Assembly: GCA_963920765.1 (NCBI GenBank)
Contig: OY987242.1
Coordinates: 5,544,789 to 5,608,788 of the forward strand
Direction: 5' to 3'
DNA: 64,000 bases
DNA from: Ulota crispa
Lineage: Eukaryota; Streptophyta; Bryopsida; Orthotrichales; Orthotrichaceae
How positions within the stretch are numbered: the first letter of the stretch is position 1; each line of letters begins with the position of its first letter. Of this stretch, positions 33,826-45,053 are shown piece by piece. A program made the translations under genes and the position numbers. The notes beneath the pieces are model-generated. The model was not told where the DNA came from. It did not search any database and worked only from the letters and a program-made list of their open reading frames with translations.

Positions 33826-35775
33826 TGTCCTGATGGAGATCCCTCCATCATGTAGATACTTGTTATTTCTTTATATTTGTGTTGATTTCAATAAATCAAC
33901 AGTCGATGCATAAGGGATAGTCGTGGTGATAACCACAGTTTGGTGATAGCGCAGCAGCCATAGATTCCAATGCGCTGCGCCGTCTTGTCACATGCACAGT
34001 TCAAAGGAATAAGTAGTGGGTTGGCTAGGCCAATTTTCTGCCTCACTAGCTGCCAAACCGTAGGCTTCCATCACCGCTCGATGAATCCGATGGGGTTTGA
34101 ACTTAGACTGGCAATCGGCCAGAGACGACCAATTCTCTAGCCAACCAAGTCTACAAGTTGGCGATTGAAGACAAGCATTTGACATTGTTAAATGCTCGCA
34201 AGAACACGTAACCACTTTACGGTGGTGTTTATCTTGTAATTTTTTAATATGTTTATCTAGATGTTTTGAAAGGTTCATATATTTTGCTTTTATTTGAATG
34301 AAAATACTAAAGATTTAGAAGTGAATGGAAAAAATGTGAAAAGAAAAGGGATTTGGCATCTATAGTGGGACTAGGATGGAGATGGATATGGACTGATGTG
34401 CCCCACCCCGTATTTTAGATAATGTTAAAATTAATGAGAAGAGGTTCCTTAGTATGTTGGAAGTTGATGTATGAATGTTGATTGGAAGAGAGAAGAAACC
34501 TCAAAACTTTAAGAGATGAGAACTTTTAGTGTATATATAATTTTGAATTGAAATTTGAAAAAATTGTTTTTTGTGTGATTACTTTTCCGAAATGAGTTTG
34601 CAAATTTGATTTGGAATTGTGATGTAAAAGTTAAGAATGTTTGAATCCTGGAGTTAAAAAATCAAACTATGAAGAAAGGCTAAAATTTTGATAAGCCATA
34701 GCTTATGATTTGTATATCATTTAGCAAAAATATTTTAAGGGAGTGTTCATTTTAATCTTAGCTTTTTAGAAAGTCTTTAAATTTGAGATTTGGAATTTAG
34801 AAGAGAAAATTATGAAAGTATGAGGAATTAAAGGTGGCTGCCATTTTGTTGGGAGAAGGTCAAAATTTTGATTGACTAGAACTTTTGGACAGAGTTTTAT
34901 TTTGAAATTAAAATTTTATGAGTTGTAGCCAGTGGTAGCATCTTTTTAAATTAATATTATGTTTCTGTAGGTAATGTATAAAACAAAAGTTATAAAAGTT
35001 TATAAATATAATGTTTAGTTTGCAAGGATGAAGAAGAACCTCTACTTTGAACCTGCATAATTATTGGACAATAGTTTAGATTCAGTTGAAATCCAAAAAA
35101 ATGTAAGAAAATTAGAAGAGCTTTTCAAAATGCTATTACACTTAGCATTTGGATCTTTGAACCATCTATAGCATTAGATAGAAGGTTGTAGCTTTTCTAG
35201 AATTTATTAGTTGTGATTTTCTCTATTGTTTTTATTAAAACATGAAGACTTGAAGATTTGAAGATATGAAGACTTCAAGAGGAATGTTTTGGGTTTATTT
35301 TTTATGTTTATGTGAGATGTGGCTTTATTATTCCTAGTCGATTTTGGAGGCTCGTTTGTCAAATCATTTCCATTATATTATGTAAACTTTGTTGCGGGCA
35401 ATTTGGGTTAAATCAAATTTAATTCTATTTATTATCATAGTGACAAAGTGAAATTGATCATCCACATAGTCAAGACTTGCTCTGTTCTCGCAATCTAAAG
35501 TTTTGGCTAGCAGATCATGAATTTGATTTTAGGATCTCGTCATACGGACGGTAGCTTGTGTTTGTTGTTCCGATCTATTCGTTTTATATCCAGTGGACTT
35601 ATTCCTGCCTTGACCCTTATACCCATAAAGTCAGCCACATAATATGCCAATAGAAGACTAAAGACTAAAGATTTGAAGAGTGAAGATCAAGCCCAACAAC
35701 GATTTTTAATCAGCAACGCACAATTGTAGCAAGACACCTTGCGTGTTCCCAAGGCGCACTCCTCTCAACCTGACA
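33826..35775. mobile_element. Candidate solo LTR or short LTR element (1.95 kb)
   Basis: The interruption of the TTAA element begins TGTCCTGATGGAG and ends CTCAACCTGACA, giving TGTC...GACA termini. A polyadenylation-like TCAATAAATCAAC occurs near 33,888. The target duplication is not clean (TTGT / CTGT). No gag, protease, RT or integrase motif was found; the 96-codon minus-strand frame at 33,988-34,278 is unrecognised. It may be a solo LTR, a TRIM, or another element. Confidence 0.4.
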
Positions 35776-36411
35776 CTGTGCTGCCCAAAAATTTCAAAAG
35801 CCTTTGACCACTCCTATATAAAAAAGATTGCTCTATGCAAAGTTGAGGTTTATTTTTTCCATGTAGAAGACCAAGTTAGGTAAGTATAGGAGAATTTTCA
35901 AATGAATTGGAAGTGTGGATTATACTTTGTAAAATCCTGCAATGCCGTAAGGCAATGAAATTTGCATATATACTAGGCACGATTAGAGGATTTATGTAAA
36001 ATTGAGAAACTTGAATTACTTTGATCCAAATGGTGAAAACCAAGGAATCTTGGTCTACTACAACTTGCGAAAAAAAAAGTAAAAAAAAAACACAAAGAGC
36101 TCAAAAAAGGAAAGCAACAATTTTTACAAAAGGCAAAAAAAAATGGAGGTTTGGAAGTCTCTATCCGCAAACTAAAACTTCTCATGACTTTCATCTCATC
36201 TATTGGAATTGAATGATTCAAAGCTTCCCACATATATAAAAAATCTAAAGAACCAATTCAGATTTTTATTTTAAAAATTTTGAATTTTGAATTTTTTTTG
36301 AGCTGTCCTCCTTCTTTTTTTTTTAGAAATTCATGCATAACTTCTTCAATAAATGTCAAAATGAAAAAAAAGTTAGATGCCCATATAGATTTTTGAATTC
36401 ATTACCTTCAA

Positions 36412-37349
36412 TTAACCCCTAAAGGACTATTGTCCCTTCAAGGGACAGGTGGGAGTTCAGGCATGTACCTTTAGATAAGCTATTTTGTGTGATTTTCTAA
36501 AATTTTTATTGAAGAGGGGAATTCAAAGATCCACGTAGGCATCTAATTTTTTCTTCATTCCGACAAGTATTGGAGAAGTTATGCATGAAAATCTGAAAAG
36601 CAAGGGAAGACTATCTGCCCAGGTAGCCCAAAAACTTCTTTAAAATTTAATTTTCTTAAAATTAAATTATGAAATTGGTTCTTTAGATTTTTTTTATAGG
36701 TGAAAAGCTTTGAATCATTCAATTTCAATCAATGACATGAAAGTTATGAGGAGATTTTGTTTGCGGGCAGTTTTGGAATCTCTACTCTAAAATAAACTTT
36801 GAAGTCCTTTATTTTACTCAATTTTCTTTATTTTGGAAAAAAATCAAAGCCAAAGGATGTAGATTGTTTATCACAACATTAAGACCATTGGGATTTTCAT
36901 TTTTCATTTTCATAATTAAATTCTTAACAAATTAGTGATTTGACTCATTTTCTACTTCCTTTTACTTACTAATTTTTCCTATGTGTTGTGTAGTTCCAAT
37001 TGATTTGAAAATTCTCCCACACATACCTAATTTGATCTCCTACATGGGAAAATTAAAGCGCAAAGTTGCATAGAGCAATTAATTTCATGTAAAAATGGTC
37101 AAAGGCTTTTGAAATTTTGCGGCAGCATGAAAAAAAACTTTTTTTTTCACTTTAGATGTAAATATCTCACTCACGTCCATCTGGAATGACCTGATTTTTT
37201 TTTCACAAGTACCTAATCTAGTCTAGGGCAAGATCCTATGGTTGGATTTCCCAAATTTTCAAAAAAGGATACCTTCTTACTAACTCCCCCAAAAGTGGCA
37301 GTTTTGAGTGATTTTCATTGAAAAAATGGCTCAATCCTTTAGGGGTTAA
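36412..37349. mobile_element. TTAA-family element (938 bp) nested in a sister copy
   Basis: TTAACCCCTAAAGGACTATT and AATCCTTTAGGGGTTAA with exact TTAA borders. The host sequence across the gap, CCTTCAA|TTAA|AGTTTCAAA, corresponds to CCTTTGATAAAAGTTTCAA in the paralogue at 33,403, so the empty site is visible and the four-base TTAA is the duplicated target. Confidence 0.85.
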
Positions 37350-37633
37350 AGTTTCAAAAAATTACAAAAAATAAATTAGCTATAGGTACATGCCCAAAAT
37401 CCATTTGTCTCTTGAGGAGACAATTGGTCCTTTAGGGATTAAACCTCAATGGAGCCCATTTCTGTAGTTGTCTGAGATGGTTGAGCAAACATTGCTAAAA
37501 AATCCAACTATTGAAGTTAAGGTGGCAACACCCATAACCATCACCTCTAAAATTTTGGAAAATTTGTGGAAGTGGATAGATGTAATTACAAGGATGTACG
37601 ACATATGAACATGAAACCTTGGTGTTGGTATTA

Positions 37634-38051
37634 AGGTAGCAACACCCATTAGCGTGACTATCTCCATGGGCGTCACTAGCAATGTCACTGAGTGATAAAT
37701 AGAAAAGCAAATGGTTATGGGTGACCAAGTGGTGGTTGTGGGTGACAAAGTGATGGTTATGGGTAACAAAGTGGTGGTTTTGAGTGACTAACGTGATAAT
37801 TTTGAGTATTCCATCTCACTATTTAAGAAGCAATAAGTATTTTTTTAGCATCTCTTACACACAATTACACAATGTTGATGATTTTGGACTTTGAAAAATC
37901 TTTGTGAACAAAGGCTTGCAATTGGAACTTTGAAATTGATGCCAATATTTTTGGTTTCCTCTTCTTGACTTGACAATATTTTTTTCAAAGTTCATCAATT
38001 GATTTTCCTACTCCAAAATCCTTAGTTTGATGCTTATGGGAGCTGCTACCT
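37634..38051. mobile_element. AGGTAGG-family element, copy 4 (418 bp), nested
   Basis: AGGTAGCAACACCCATTAGC and GCTTATGGGAGCTGCTACCT with TA on both sides. It belongs to the subfamily of the 48,908 copy, sharing GATGATTTTGGACTTTGAAA and an internal 21-bp minisatellite. Confidence 0.75.
37709..37795. repeat. 21-bp minisatellite inside the nested AGGTAGG element
   Basis: Four units of the type GGTTATGGGTGACAAAGTGGT. The same unit, inverted, is tandemly repeated in the sister element at 49,190-49,277, so it is part of that subfamily. Confidence 0.8.
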
Positions 38052-38237
38052 TAGGTGTAATTGCAATCGGCTCTTTAAAAATTCACAACTTATTCTCAAA
38101 ATATCCAAATAATGCATTCAAATGTGCAAAATCATCATTTTTCTCTTGCTAATAGGATTCTATAATTTGATAGATGTTTATTAATAATCATCATGTTCAA
38201 AACCCTTAATTTGACAGTTATGGGTGCTGCTACCTTG

Positions 38238-38510
38238 CATCCAGTGATGTGAAACCACCAAGTCACAAGAATAGTGAGTAGATTATGGGACAAAACACAA
38301 CTCATTTTTGCGTTGGTATGCATTATATATATTTTATTTACACTAGTCTTCGCAACAAGAAAAAAATTGTTTGTTCTAACTCTCTTATGCCTACCTAATG
38401 AGAGTAGCACATTTGACTTTGAACCTAAACCTGACCTTATGAGAATTTGAACTCTCATCACCAGAGGTCTCAAATAAGAATTCCACAATCAACTCAAGCT
38501 TCTAGAAACG
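38238..38510 (-). mobile_element. Possible tRNA-derived SINE
   Basis: On the minus strand, CTTGAGTTGATTGTGG (box A-like) is followed about 28 bases later by GAGAGTTCAAATTCTC (box B-like), the spacing of an internal RNA polymerase III promoter. Roughly 200 bases of unrelated body follow. No tail or target duplication could be set, so the assignment is tentative. Confidence 0.35.
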
Positions 38511-38712
38511 TTGATGAAATGTGCTGAAAAACTTCAAGTTGTGCACTCTGCATTTGTTCCTCACATAGATTTTAGCAACCAAAATATATTTCATCAAATT
38601 TTGGTAGATTTGGTCACATTTTTTGACACTGCTCACCACTCTTGTGGCTTCTGCATGTTATCTTCATAACAAAGCTCTACTTTTAAACTAAACGATAACG
38701 TCCATAAAACTA

Positions 38713-39065
38713 GGGAATGACTAGGTGGACACCCCCCAATTGCTACATGGACATCTCCATAGTCAAATCTATTAAACTTGAAATTATTATTACGCTAAAA
38801 TATGAAATAAATCAAAACAATACTTTAACGTACATTTGTATCTACAAGCGTTGCAAACACACAACAAATTTGCCTCATTTGTGACACAATTAGGAGTTAA
38901 ACCAGTTGCTCCTTTCATTTATTGGTTTGACTCTTGACCGTATCACAAATGAGGCAAATTTGTTGTGTATTTGGAACACTTGTAGACAAAAATATATGTT
39001 AAAATATTGCTTTGATTAAATTTCATATTTCAGGGCTGTCCGCATAGCAATTGGGGGTCGGTCCC
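38713..39065. mobile_element. hAT-like MITE with GGGAATGACTAGG ends (353 bp)
   Basis: The ends GGGAATGACTAGGTGGACAC and, on the right, GCAATTGGGGGTCGGTCCC pair, and an inner block CAAATTTGCCTCATTTGTGA pairs with TCACAAATGAGGCAAATTTG. The 8-base flanks TAAAACTA are identical (38,705-38,712; 39,066-39,073), a perfect hAT-type duplication. Confidence 0.85.
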
Positions 39066-39073
39066 TAAAACTA

Positions 39074-40039
39074 TCAATTATACTAGTTGGAACCCTCTCT
39101 TGTCACTTGCATTGCCACATGGCACGAGGCAAGTGAAAAGACGGATAGAGAGTCATAACCCCCTCTTCCATTCATTATTTGTGAGTGTTGCAAATCTCGA
39201 TTAGATGGTCTTGATCTAGTCTGCTAGAGAGAGTACGCATCTTATTTCCATTTCTGTATTGCAAGGGGTCAAAATTTCTATCCAAGAAATTGGTCTCTCG
39301 GTATCTATAAATCTATCAATAAAGCATATAGAGCTTATGAACAAGCACCCTCACAAGTGGAGGAACTCCCGAGTAGAAAATACTTAAAAGGCTTGAATCC
39401 CAAGATGCTCTTACAAAAACTTCCTTGCAAAACTAGTTTTTGGAGGCTGAATGTGTTACAAAGATTGCAACAGAACTGTGTTCGAACCCAAATGTTCAAC
39501 CACCTTCTACATGCGACAGATTTGCCGACTCCCCTGTGCCTAAAGTACATGTTTTTTAAGGCTTTTGTAATGAATTTCTCCATGGCAAAGATGTAGCTCA
39601 AACATCTACCTACACAAGTGCTCATGAACTCCAGTTTCAAAAGCTGAAGATTCCATGTGCGCAGTTTTGCAACAAATGAACATTCCACTGAAGATGTGAC
39701 AAAATTGCAGTGTGTTTTGATGGCCTTGACTCTCCTAAATGAGCACAATCTGCAGCTCAGAGTTGACAAACAGACATCCAAACTGCGTATTATCATTGCC
39801 CTGTTCACCAGTTCCTCAGTGTTTGTCAGCCATGAATAAACCGTCCATAAAGCAGAAATTTTTCTTGTTTGTAAGGTATTTTACTGTTGACATCAGTACA
39901 GAACACTTTTAGTCATAATAAGGAAGTATGAAACTGCATGTTGCAGGTCATAGCCAGCATAGAAGAGACAATCAAGCTCACGAGCATGCAAGACAAAGTA
40001 TGAAAAACATGATAATGTCATGCATGTTTGTTTTTTTAA
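39074..40039. other. Unclassified, possible old captured or LTR sequence
   Basis: Less AT-rich than its surroundings, with overlapping open frames on both strands at 39,335-39,839 (157 codons minus, 79 and 60 codons plus). None has a recognisable domain. The mix of frames on both strands argues against a single gene. Confidence 0.3.
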
Positions 40040-40359
40040 GGAAAATTTTATGGACACACCTAAAGTTTGCCATATTTGTATAGATACCCTTGGTTTTTCA
40101 GAAATTGCGCAAATATCCTCGGTCCATAATTTTGAAGCGTTTGATTTGTTATGCACGCTACTTCCTTCATGACCAATGTTAAAGCTAGGAGTGTAATAGA
40201 ATAGAAAAGAAGCAGCGTGTGCACAAGGGAAAAAGAAGTGGCATGTACAATAGAACAAATGCTTGAAAATTATGGTCCAAGAGTATTTGTGCAATTTCTG
40301 AAAAGCCAAGGATATCTACACAATTATGACAAAGTTCAAGGGTGTCCATGAAGTTTTCC
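40040..40359. mobile_element. hAT-like MITE with GGAAAATTTTATGGACAC ends, copy 3
   Basis: The ends GGAAAATTTTATGGACACAC and GGGTGTCCATGAAGTTTTCC pair, and the interior (TGAAAAGCCAAGG, CCTTCATGACCAATG) follows the 22,494 copy. Flanks are T-rich (TTTGTTTTTTTAA on both sides, with an eight-base offset on the right), so the exact duplication is ambiguous. Confidence 0.75.
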
Positions 40360-40533
40360 TTCTTTGTTTTTTTAAACGACCATGTTGTATCTTATTAGTT
40401 AGACAAAAGAGGATTGCAACCGAAAATTTGCCCGGACCTTCTTGCCAAATCAGACACAAAAGCTTGAGGTATATACACCGTAGCCCAGTAGGATTGCATA
40501 AACTCATGCATATCCACAATCAAGAGTTAACGC

Positions 40534-40612
40534 TTTACCCTTAAATGCCCAAGTCATAAAATTTTGACGTAAAAACCACCAAAACTTGGTACCTTGGGAA
40601 TTGAAGGGTTAA
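40534..40612. mobile_element. TTAA-family micro-element (79 bp)
   Basis: TTTACCCTTAAATGCCCAAG and CTTGGGAATTGAAGGGTTAA. It has the same total length as the micro-element at 4,921, with the left border decayed to TTTA. Confidence 0.65.
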
Positions 40613-40979
40613 AAGACATGCCCAGCCCTGAGGTGCTTGGTGTTCAAAGAACCTTTCTTTGTGTAAGAGTATCATTTAATTGTGGTAACATAGACAAGGG
40701 ATCTTCGATTCAACTCAACGCAGGTTGTCCATTGTACTTATTTGCAGCATTAAATGTTTTCATGTTTAAATGCCATGTGCACATAAGAGGTTTTGAAGTA
40801 CCATTATATACTTGCTCATGTCTCCAATTGGTACCTCATGTGGTTGTTTCTTTTGTGTAATTGGCTTGACATCTATATATGCTTTTCATTCTTTCTATGA
40901 TTCTATAGAATGCCCCACCAAGACATAACATGATGTTCAAGGGTTAAGTTGGATGCAACCAGTTATTTTTTATAACCGA
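40613..40979. other. Intergenic, with a lone TTAA-family-like right end
   Basis: GTTCAAGGGTTAA at 40,935-40,947 resembles a family right end, but no matching left end was found. No gene. Confidence 0.3.
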
Positions 40980-41398
40980 CTAGTATACTACCCGTCGTAT
41001 TGACGGGAGTATGCCCCCCATTCCTTATCCCTGTGTCCCCTATCCCCGTGTCCCCTATCCATGTGTCCCCTATCCCCGTGCTCCCCAATCACGTGTCCCT
41101 ATCACCGTGCCTCCTATCCTCGTGCCCTCTTTTGGCCGAGAGAAAATTGTGGTGCAACTGCCAATGACATGTTGTTAATGTTTAGTGAAGCCAAAGGTGA
41201 TTTTCCAATGACGGTGCAACTGCCAGTGACTTGTTGTTAACGTCTAGTGAAGCTATAGGTGGTTTTATTTTATTCCATTTATAACTTTTTGATCATAGTC
41301 ATGCTAGACCCTCTCCTAGTCATACCCAACGCTATCCTAGTCATGCTCGACCCTAACTGACTGAACGATATTCTTTTATTAATATAGACTAGTATACT
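40980..41398 (-). mobile_element. Short Helitron 1 (419 bp)
   Basis: On the minus strand the element starts TCTATATTAATAAAAGAA (41,398) and ends with a CCCGTCAATACGACGGG hairpin, then TAGTATACTAG (40,980) before a T. TC at the 5' end, a GC-rich hairpin about ten bases from a CTAG 3' end, and a following T are Helitron features. The interior holds CCCCGTGTCCCCTAT-type minisatellite. Non-autonomous. Confidence 0.8.
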
Positions 41399-41575
41399 AC
41401 CCGTCGTACCGACGGGTTTATGCCCCCCACCCCCTATCCCCATGCTTCCCAATCCTTGTGCCCTTTTATCCCCATGTTCTTTACCTCCGTGTCCCCATAT
41501 CCTTGTGCCCCTTTATCCCCGTGTCCTCCTAGCCCCGTGCTCCCATATCCCCGTGTCCCCTTATCACAGGTAAAA

Positions 41576-41716
41576 AACGGGTCTACAATGACTAAGTGAC
41601 AATGACTGCAATGACTGCAATGACTAAACAATGACTACAAAATGACTGTAAAATGATTGTACAGTCATGGTTTAGTCATTGTCACTTAGTCATTGTGGAC
41701 CTGTTTTTTTACCTGT
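41576..41716. mobile_element. Palindromic MITE in Helitron 2 (141 bp)
   Basis: ACAGGTAAAAAACGGGTC...ATGACTAAGTGACAATGACT pairs with AGTCATTGTCACTTAGTCAT...GGACCTGTTTTTTTACCTGT. It interrupts the CCCCTTATC minisatellite on both sides, so it is a later insertion. Confidence 0.75.
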
Positions 41717-41992
41717 ATATCATTGTGCCCTCTTATTCTTGTGCCCCTTCATTCTCGTGCCCCCCTATCCCCGTGCTCCCTTAATCTCGTGCCCTCTTTT
41801 GGCCGAGAGAAAGTTGTGGTACAACTGCCAGTGACTTGTTAACGTTTAGTGAAGCAAATAAAAGAGAGTCATAGGTGATTTTACTTTACCCATCTATACC
41901 TTTTTGATCCTAGTCATATCCAAACCTAACTTATGCCCAACCCTAACTAATTGAATGTTATTATACGATAGGCCCTAACTGACTGATAACTA

Positions 41993-42588
41993 TCTATATT
42001 AATAAAAGAATAGCCGTCAGTTAGTTAGGGCCTACCATGTAATAGCGTTCAATTAGTTAGGGTTTGGCATAAGTTAGGTTTGGACATGACTAGGATCGAA
42101 AAGGTATAAATGGGTAAAGTAAAATCACCTATGACTCTCATTTATCTGCTTCACTAGACGTTAACAACAAGTCACTGGCAATTGCACCACAACTTTCTCT
42201 TGGCTGAAAGAGGGCACGAGAATAAGGGGGCACAGGAATAAAGGGGCACGGGGATAGGAGGACACAGGGATAAAGGGACACAAGGATAAGGGGGCACGGA
42301 GATAAGGGAACATGGGGATAAAGGGACACGAGGAGAAGGGGACACGGATATAAAGGGGCACAAGGATTGGGGAGCACATGGATAGGAGGTGGAGGGCATA
42401 AACCTGTCGGTACGACGGGCAAGGGCACGGGGATAAGGGGGCACGGGGATAAGGAGACACGGGGATAAAGGGGCATGGGGTTAGAACACGAGGATAAAGG
42501 GGCACAAGGACATGGAGGCACAGGGATAGAGGCACGGGGATAGGGGGGTGGGGGCATAAACCCATCAGTACAATGGGTAGTATACTAG
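41993..42588 (+). mobile_element. Helitron 3 (596 bp), nested in Helitron 2
   Basis: It starts TCTATATTAATAAAAGAA after an A and ends with hairpin CCCATCAGTACAATGGG then TAGTATACTAG before a T: an exact A^T Helitron insertion. A second, internal copy of the 3' hairpin region (ACCTGTCGGTACGACGGG, about 42,402) lacks CTAG. GGGGCACGGGGATAA-type minisatellite fills 42,200-42,545, and its proline-rich frames on the other strand are not genes. Confidence 0.85.
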
Positions 42589-43200
42589 TTCTTTTATTAA
42601 TACATATTCATTAGTAAACGACTTAAGAGGATCAAAATGTTGTGTAAAAGATAACATGTTGACCCTTGAGAATAATCTAGTCCATCAAACACTTTAGAAT
42701 CAGTGGTAGCACAATAATGTTGGGGGGTGCAATGTGGAAACAATCTAGAAATATTCTTCTCATACCATTCCAAAACTCTCATACAATGTTCACAAATGGG
42801 GCTAAGTTTAAAGGACCAAGTAGTGTTTTCACCAAAAACTCTCCAAAACTGCCATTTTTAGAGCTTCAACCAAATTTGAAAAAAAAAACATTTTTATGCA
42901 TATGAGACTCTAGTCTCTTGTATTAGGATGGTTTCCAAATAAGTGGAAAAAATTCCAGAATTTCCACTATGTGGGTTGGAAGATAGATTGGCTTGAATAT
43001 TCAAAAACATCCAGGTGAAAATTAGGCAGCTACCCTTTAGAAGGTGAAATTCTTAAGGACAAAATGCCATGTGGGTGATGCTTCTCTAGATTCCTAATTC
43101 CACCTAAGCAAGATACACACTTGAAAACTTTCAAATCAATTGGAATTATACAACATATGGGGAAAAAATAGTAAGTGAAAAGTAGAGAATGATCCAAAGG

Positions 43201-43928
43201 GTAGTTGCAAGAAACACCTGTCCTGCTTTCTGTCCCCTTGCTGCACGGCGTGTGGTTTTAGGGGTGTATCTTTTGATTACTAACTTCTCTTCACGTGAAA
43301 ATTTAGAGGAAGGTTACATTGAAGTTATTGACCTATTGTGTTCTTTTGGGTTTTTTTAAAAATCATTCACTAATTTTAAATGGATTCCAATAATATGTCT
43401 ACCTTGGCTGTTTCGTGGGTTTTCAGTACTGCATTGAGGCAAAAAAAAGGAATTTGATGCCACAAATTTGGAGAGTTGTTCATCATTGAACATTACATGG
43501 ACTTGCCGAAGGGTTTTAGAAAAATGTAAATTATATGCCCTCCACTTTCCCTCAAAGTGGGCATCCATTGGACAGGCATTAGGGTTTGGAAACAAGCATT
43601 CTTGAAAAATTATTTGCATCAATTAATGCTCCTCATAGTGGACCAAATCAAAATTGCTATTTTTTTTAATTTTTTGAATTACTTTACTATTTTCTAAATA
43701 ACAAGAAAGAAATTGGCTTTTTGTTGGTGATTTTGTTTTGTGCATAACTTTTAGAATAACAAATTTCTAGGTCTGAATTTTCACAAGTATGCTATTTTAA
43801 GTGCTTTACAAATTTTCCATATTTTATTTTATTTTAAAAATATATATTCCAAAAGCTCAGAGGTACTACATAGTACTACTAGTTTGAAGGGTTTTGACAC
43901 AAAACTGTGAAGTGTTTCTTGCAACTAC
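43201..43928. mobile_element. hAT-like element with GTAGTTGCAAGAAACAC ends (728 bp), nested
   Basis: GTAGTTGCAAGAAACACCTG and AGTGTTTCTTGCAACTAC form the ends. The 8-base flanks TCCAAAGG (43,193-43,200) and TCCAAAAG (43,929-43,936) differ at one position, matching a hAT-type duplication. No transposase remnant is visible. Confidence 0.75.
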
Positions 43929-44120
43929 TCCAAAAGACTAAATTGTTTAGGTCTTAATTATGGAAATAAAAATTGCCAATCCCAACGGTTGTGATGCGTG
44001 TTGTGATGTTGTAATAAATAGTTTACATCCTTTGGTTTTCTTTTTTTTCCAAAATATTAAAAATTGAGTAAAATAGAGGACTTCAAAGTTAATTTTAGAG
44101 TAGAGAATCTAGAATTACTA

Positions 44121-44243
44121 GTAGAAAATTGTGTTGAAGTCAACATAAACTACATGCTTTTTTTATGCTTCTAAAGCAAAATTTCCGCATTAGAAGCATG
44201 AAAACATCATGTAGTTTATGTTGACTTCAGCACAGTTTTCTAC
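44121..44243. repeat. Nested 123-bp palindrome
   Basis: GTAGAAAATTGTGTTGAAGTC...CATAAACTACATG pairs with CATGTAGTTTATG...GACTTCAGCACAGTTTTCTAC. Probably a small MITE; the target duplication is not clear. Confidence 0.6.
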
Positions 44244-44683
44244 CAGTTGGACATCATGCAAACAAATAAATTTCATAACTTTCATCTCATTGATCAAAAC
44301 GGAATAATTCAAGCTTCCCATGTATATATTAATCTAAAGAACCAATTTCAAATTTTTGTGTCTGAAAAAAGTGATTTTTAAAAATCTATCGAGATTACCT
44401 GCTAAGTGAAAAAACACAACACATTAGGCCATATCTTCTTATTTGTACTTCCAAATGCCATGAAATTTAGTGCATATGAAAGATAAACCTTGTCCCCACA
44501 TTTGGTTAAAATTTCACCCTAAAATATAAAAATCTCCAATCACAAGTACTTGCCCAAAATTGCTATGTTGCTAAAAAAAGGGGGCTTGGTCCTTTAAGGG
44601 TTAACAAATCTTATAGTAAATTCTATTTAGAGCTACAAAAAAATGTGAACACGAGACTGTTAACTTTGAATCCATTTACACGT

Positions 44684-45053
44684 TTAACCCACAAACGTCA
44701 AGTTGGTCTTGTCTCTATGGTTGCCCTCTGCAGTAGCACTACATTGGTGTGAAAGTGGTGTGGTAAGTGCCTAGATATTATAAAATTGTTTCCAAAACAT
44801 GCATGTTGTCCTAGTGAAAATTGTAAGAGGGGCAGCAAGGGACCTAACATTGTGTCTGTGAATCTTCTCACAATTTGAGTTACCTTAAATACGATTGTAT
44901 TTAGTGAGATTGTTTTTTGTTTACCATGATGAATTATGTCTTCATGATCATTTCTAGAGAAATTCAAATGAAAAAAGACTTTTTTCCATCCTGCAAAGTA
45001 GTTTTTTGCAATTCAACACACAAAATGTGTTTGCCTTGGCGTTTAAGGGTTAA
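44684..45053. mobile_element. TTAA-family element, 370-bp subfamily
   Basis: TTAACCCACAAACGTCAAG and CCTTGGCGTTTAAGGGTTAA with exact TTAA. The interior (CACTACATTGGTGTGAAAG, ACCATGATGAATTATGTC) follows the 59,042 copy. Confidence 0.75.

Larger units (their letters stand above)
33602..37442. mobile_element. TTAA-family element (about 0.95 kb) broken by two insertions
   Basis: The left border TTAACCCTTAAAGGACCAAG (33,602) and right border TTGGTCCTTTAGGGATTAAA (TTAA at 37,439-37,442) belong to one element. Its sequence continues collinearly with other copies through 33,602-33,825, 35,776-36,411 and 37,350-37,442. A 1.95-kb LTR-like insertion and an intact sister element (36,412-37,349) interrupt it. 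Confidence 0.7.
37520..38235. mobile_element. AGGTAGG-family element, copy 3, split by a sister copy
   Basis: The left end AGGTGGCAACACCCATAACC and right end GTTATGGGTGCTGCTACCT match copy 1; the interior is interrupted by 37,634-38,051. The right flank TA has changed to TG. Confidence 0.7.
41399..42606 (-). mobile_element. Helitron 2, split by Helitron 3
   Basis: Its 3' end (minus) is ACGGGTAGTATACTAG at 41,399, abutting the first base of Helitron 1. Its 5' end is the short piece TATGTATTAATAAAAGAA at 42,606-42,589 (two changes from the family TCTATATT start), which rejoins TAGTTATCAGTCAG at 41,992 when Helitron 3 is removed. It contains the minisatellite and a nested 141-bp palindromic MITE. 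Confidence 0.7.
42802..44604. mobile_element. TTAA-family element enlarged by nested insertions
   Basis: The left end is CTAAGTTTAAAGGACCAAG and the right end CTTGGTCCTTTAAGGGTTAA. The left target base has changed. Removing the nested hAT-like element (43,201-43,928) and the palindrome (44,121-44,243) leaves about 0.94 kb collinear with the 36,412 copy. Confidence 0.65.

Noticed and set aside
34060-34115. tRNA-like GGGGTTTGAACTTAG (T-arm resemblance)
   Set aside because: No cloverleaf could be drawn around it: no matching acceptor stem or D-arm at the required distance.
37446-37769. 107- and 77-codon frames on the minus strand
   Set aside because: They consist of AGGTAGG-element sequence and its 21-bp minisatellite.
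39335-39839. 157-codon minus-strand frame with overlapping plus-strand frames
   Set aside because: No recognisable domain, no splice-joined extension, and competing frames on both strands; kept only as unclassified sequence.
42138-42565. Proline/cysteine-rich frames of 90-139 codons on the minus strand
   Set aside because: They are read out of the GGGGCACGGGGATAA minisatellite of Helitron 3; similar frames are open in all three phases, as expected from a repeat whose unit avoids stops.
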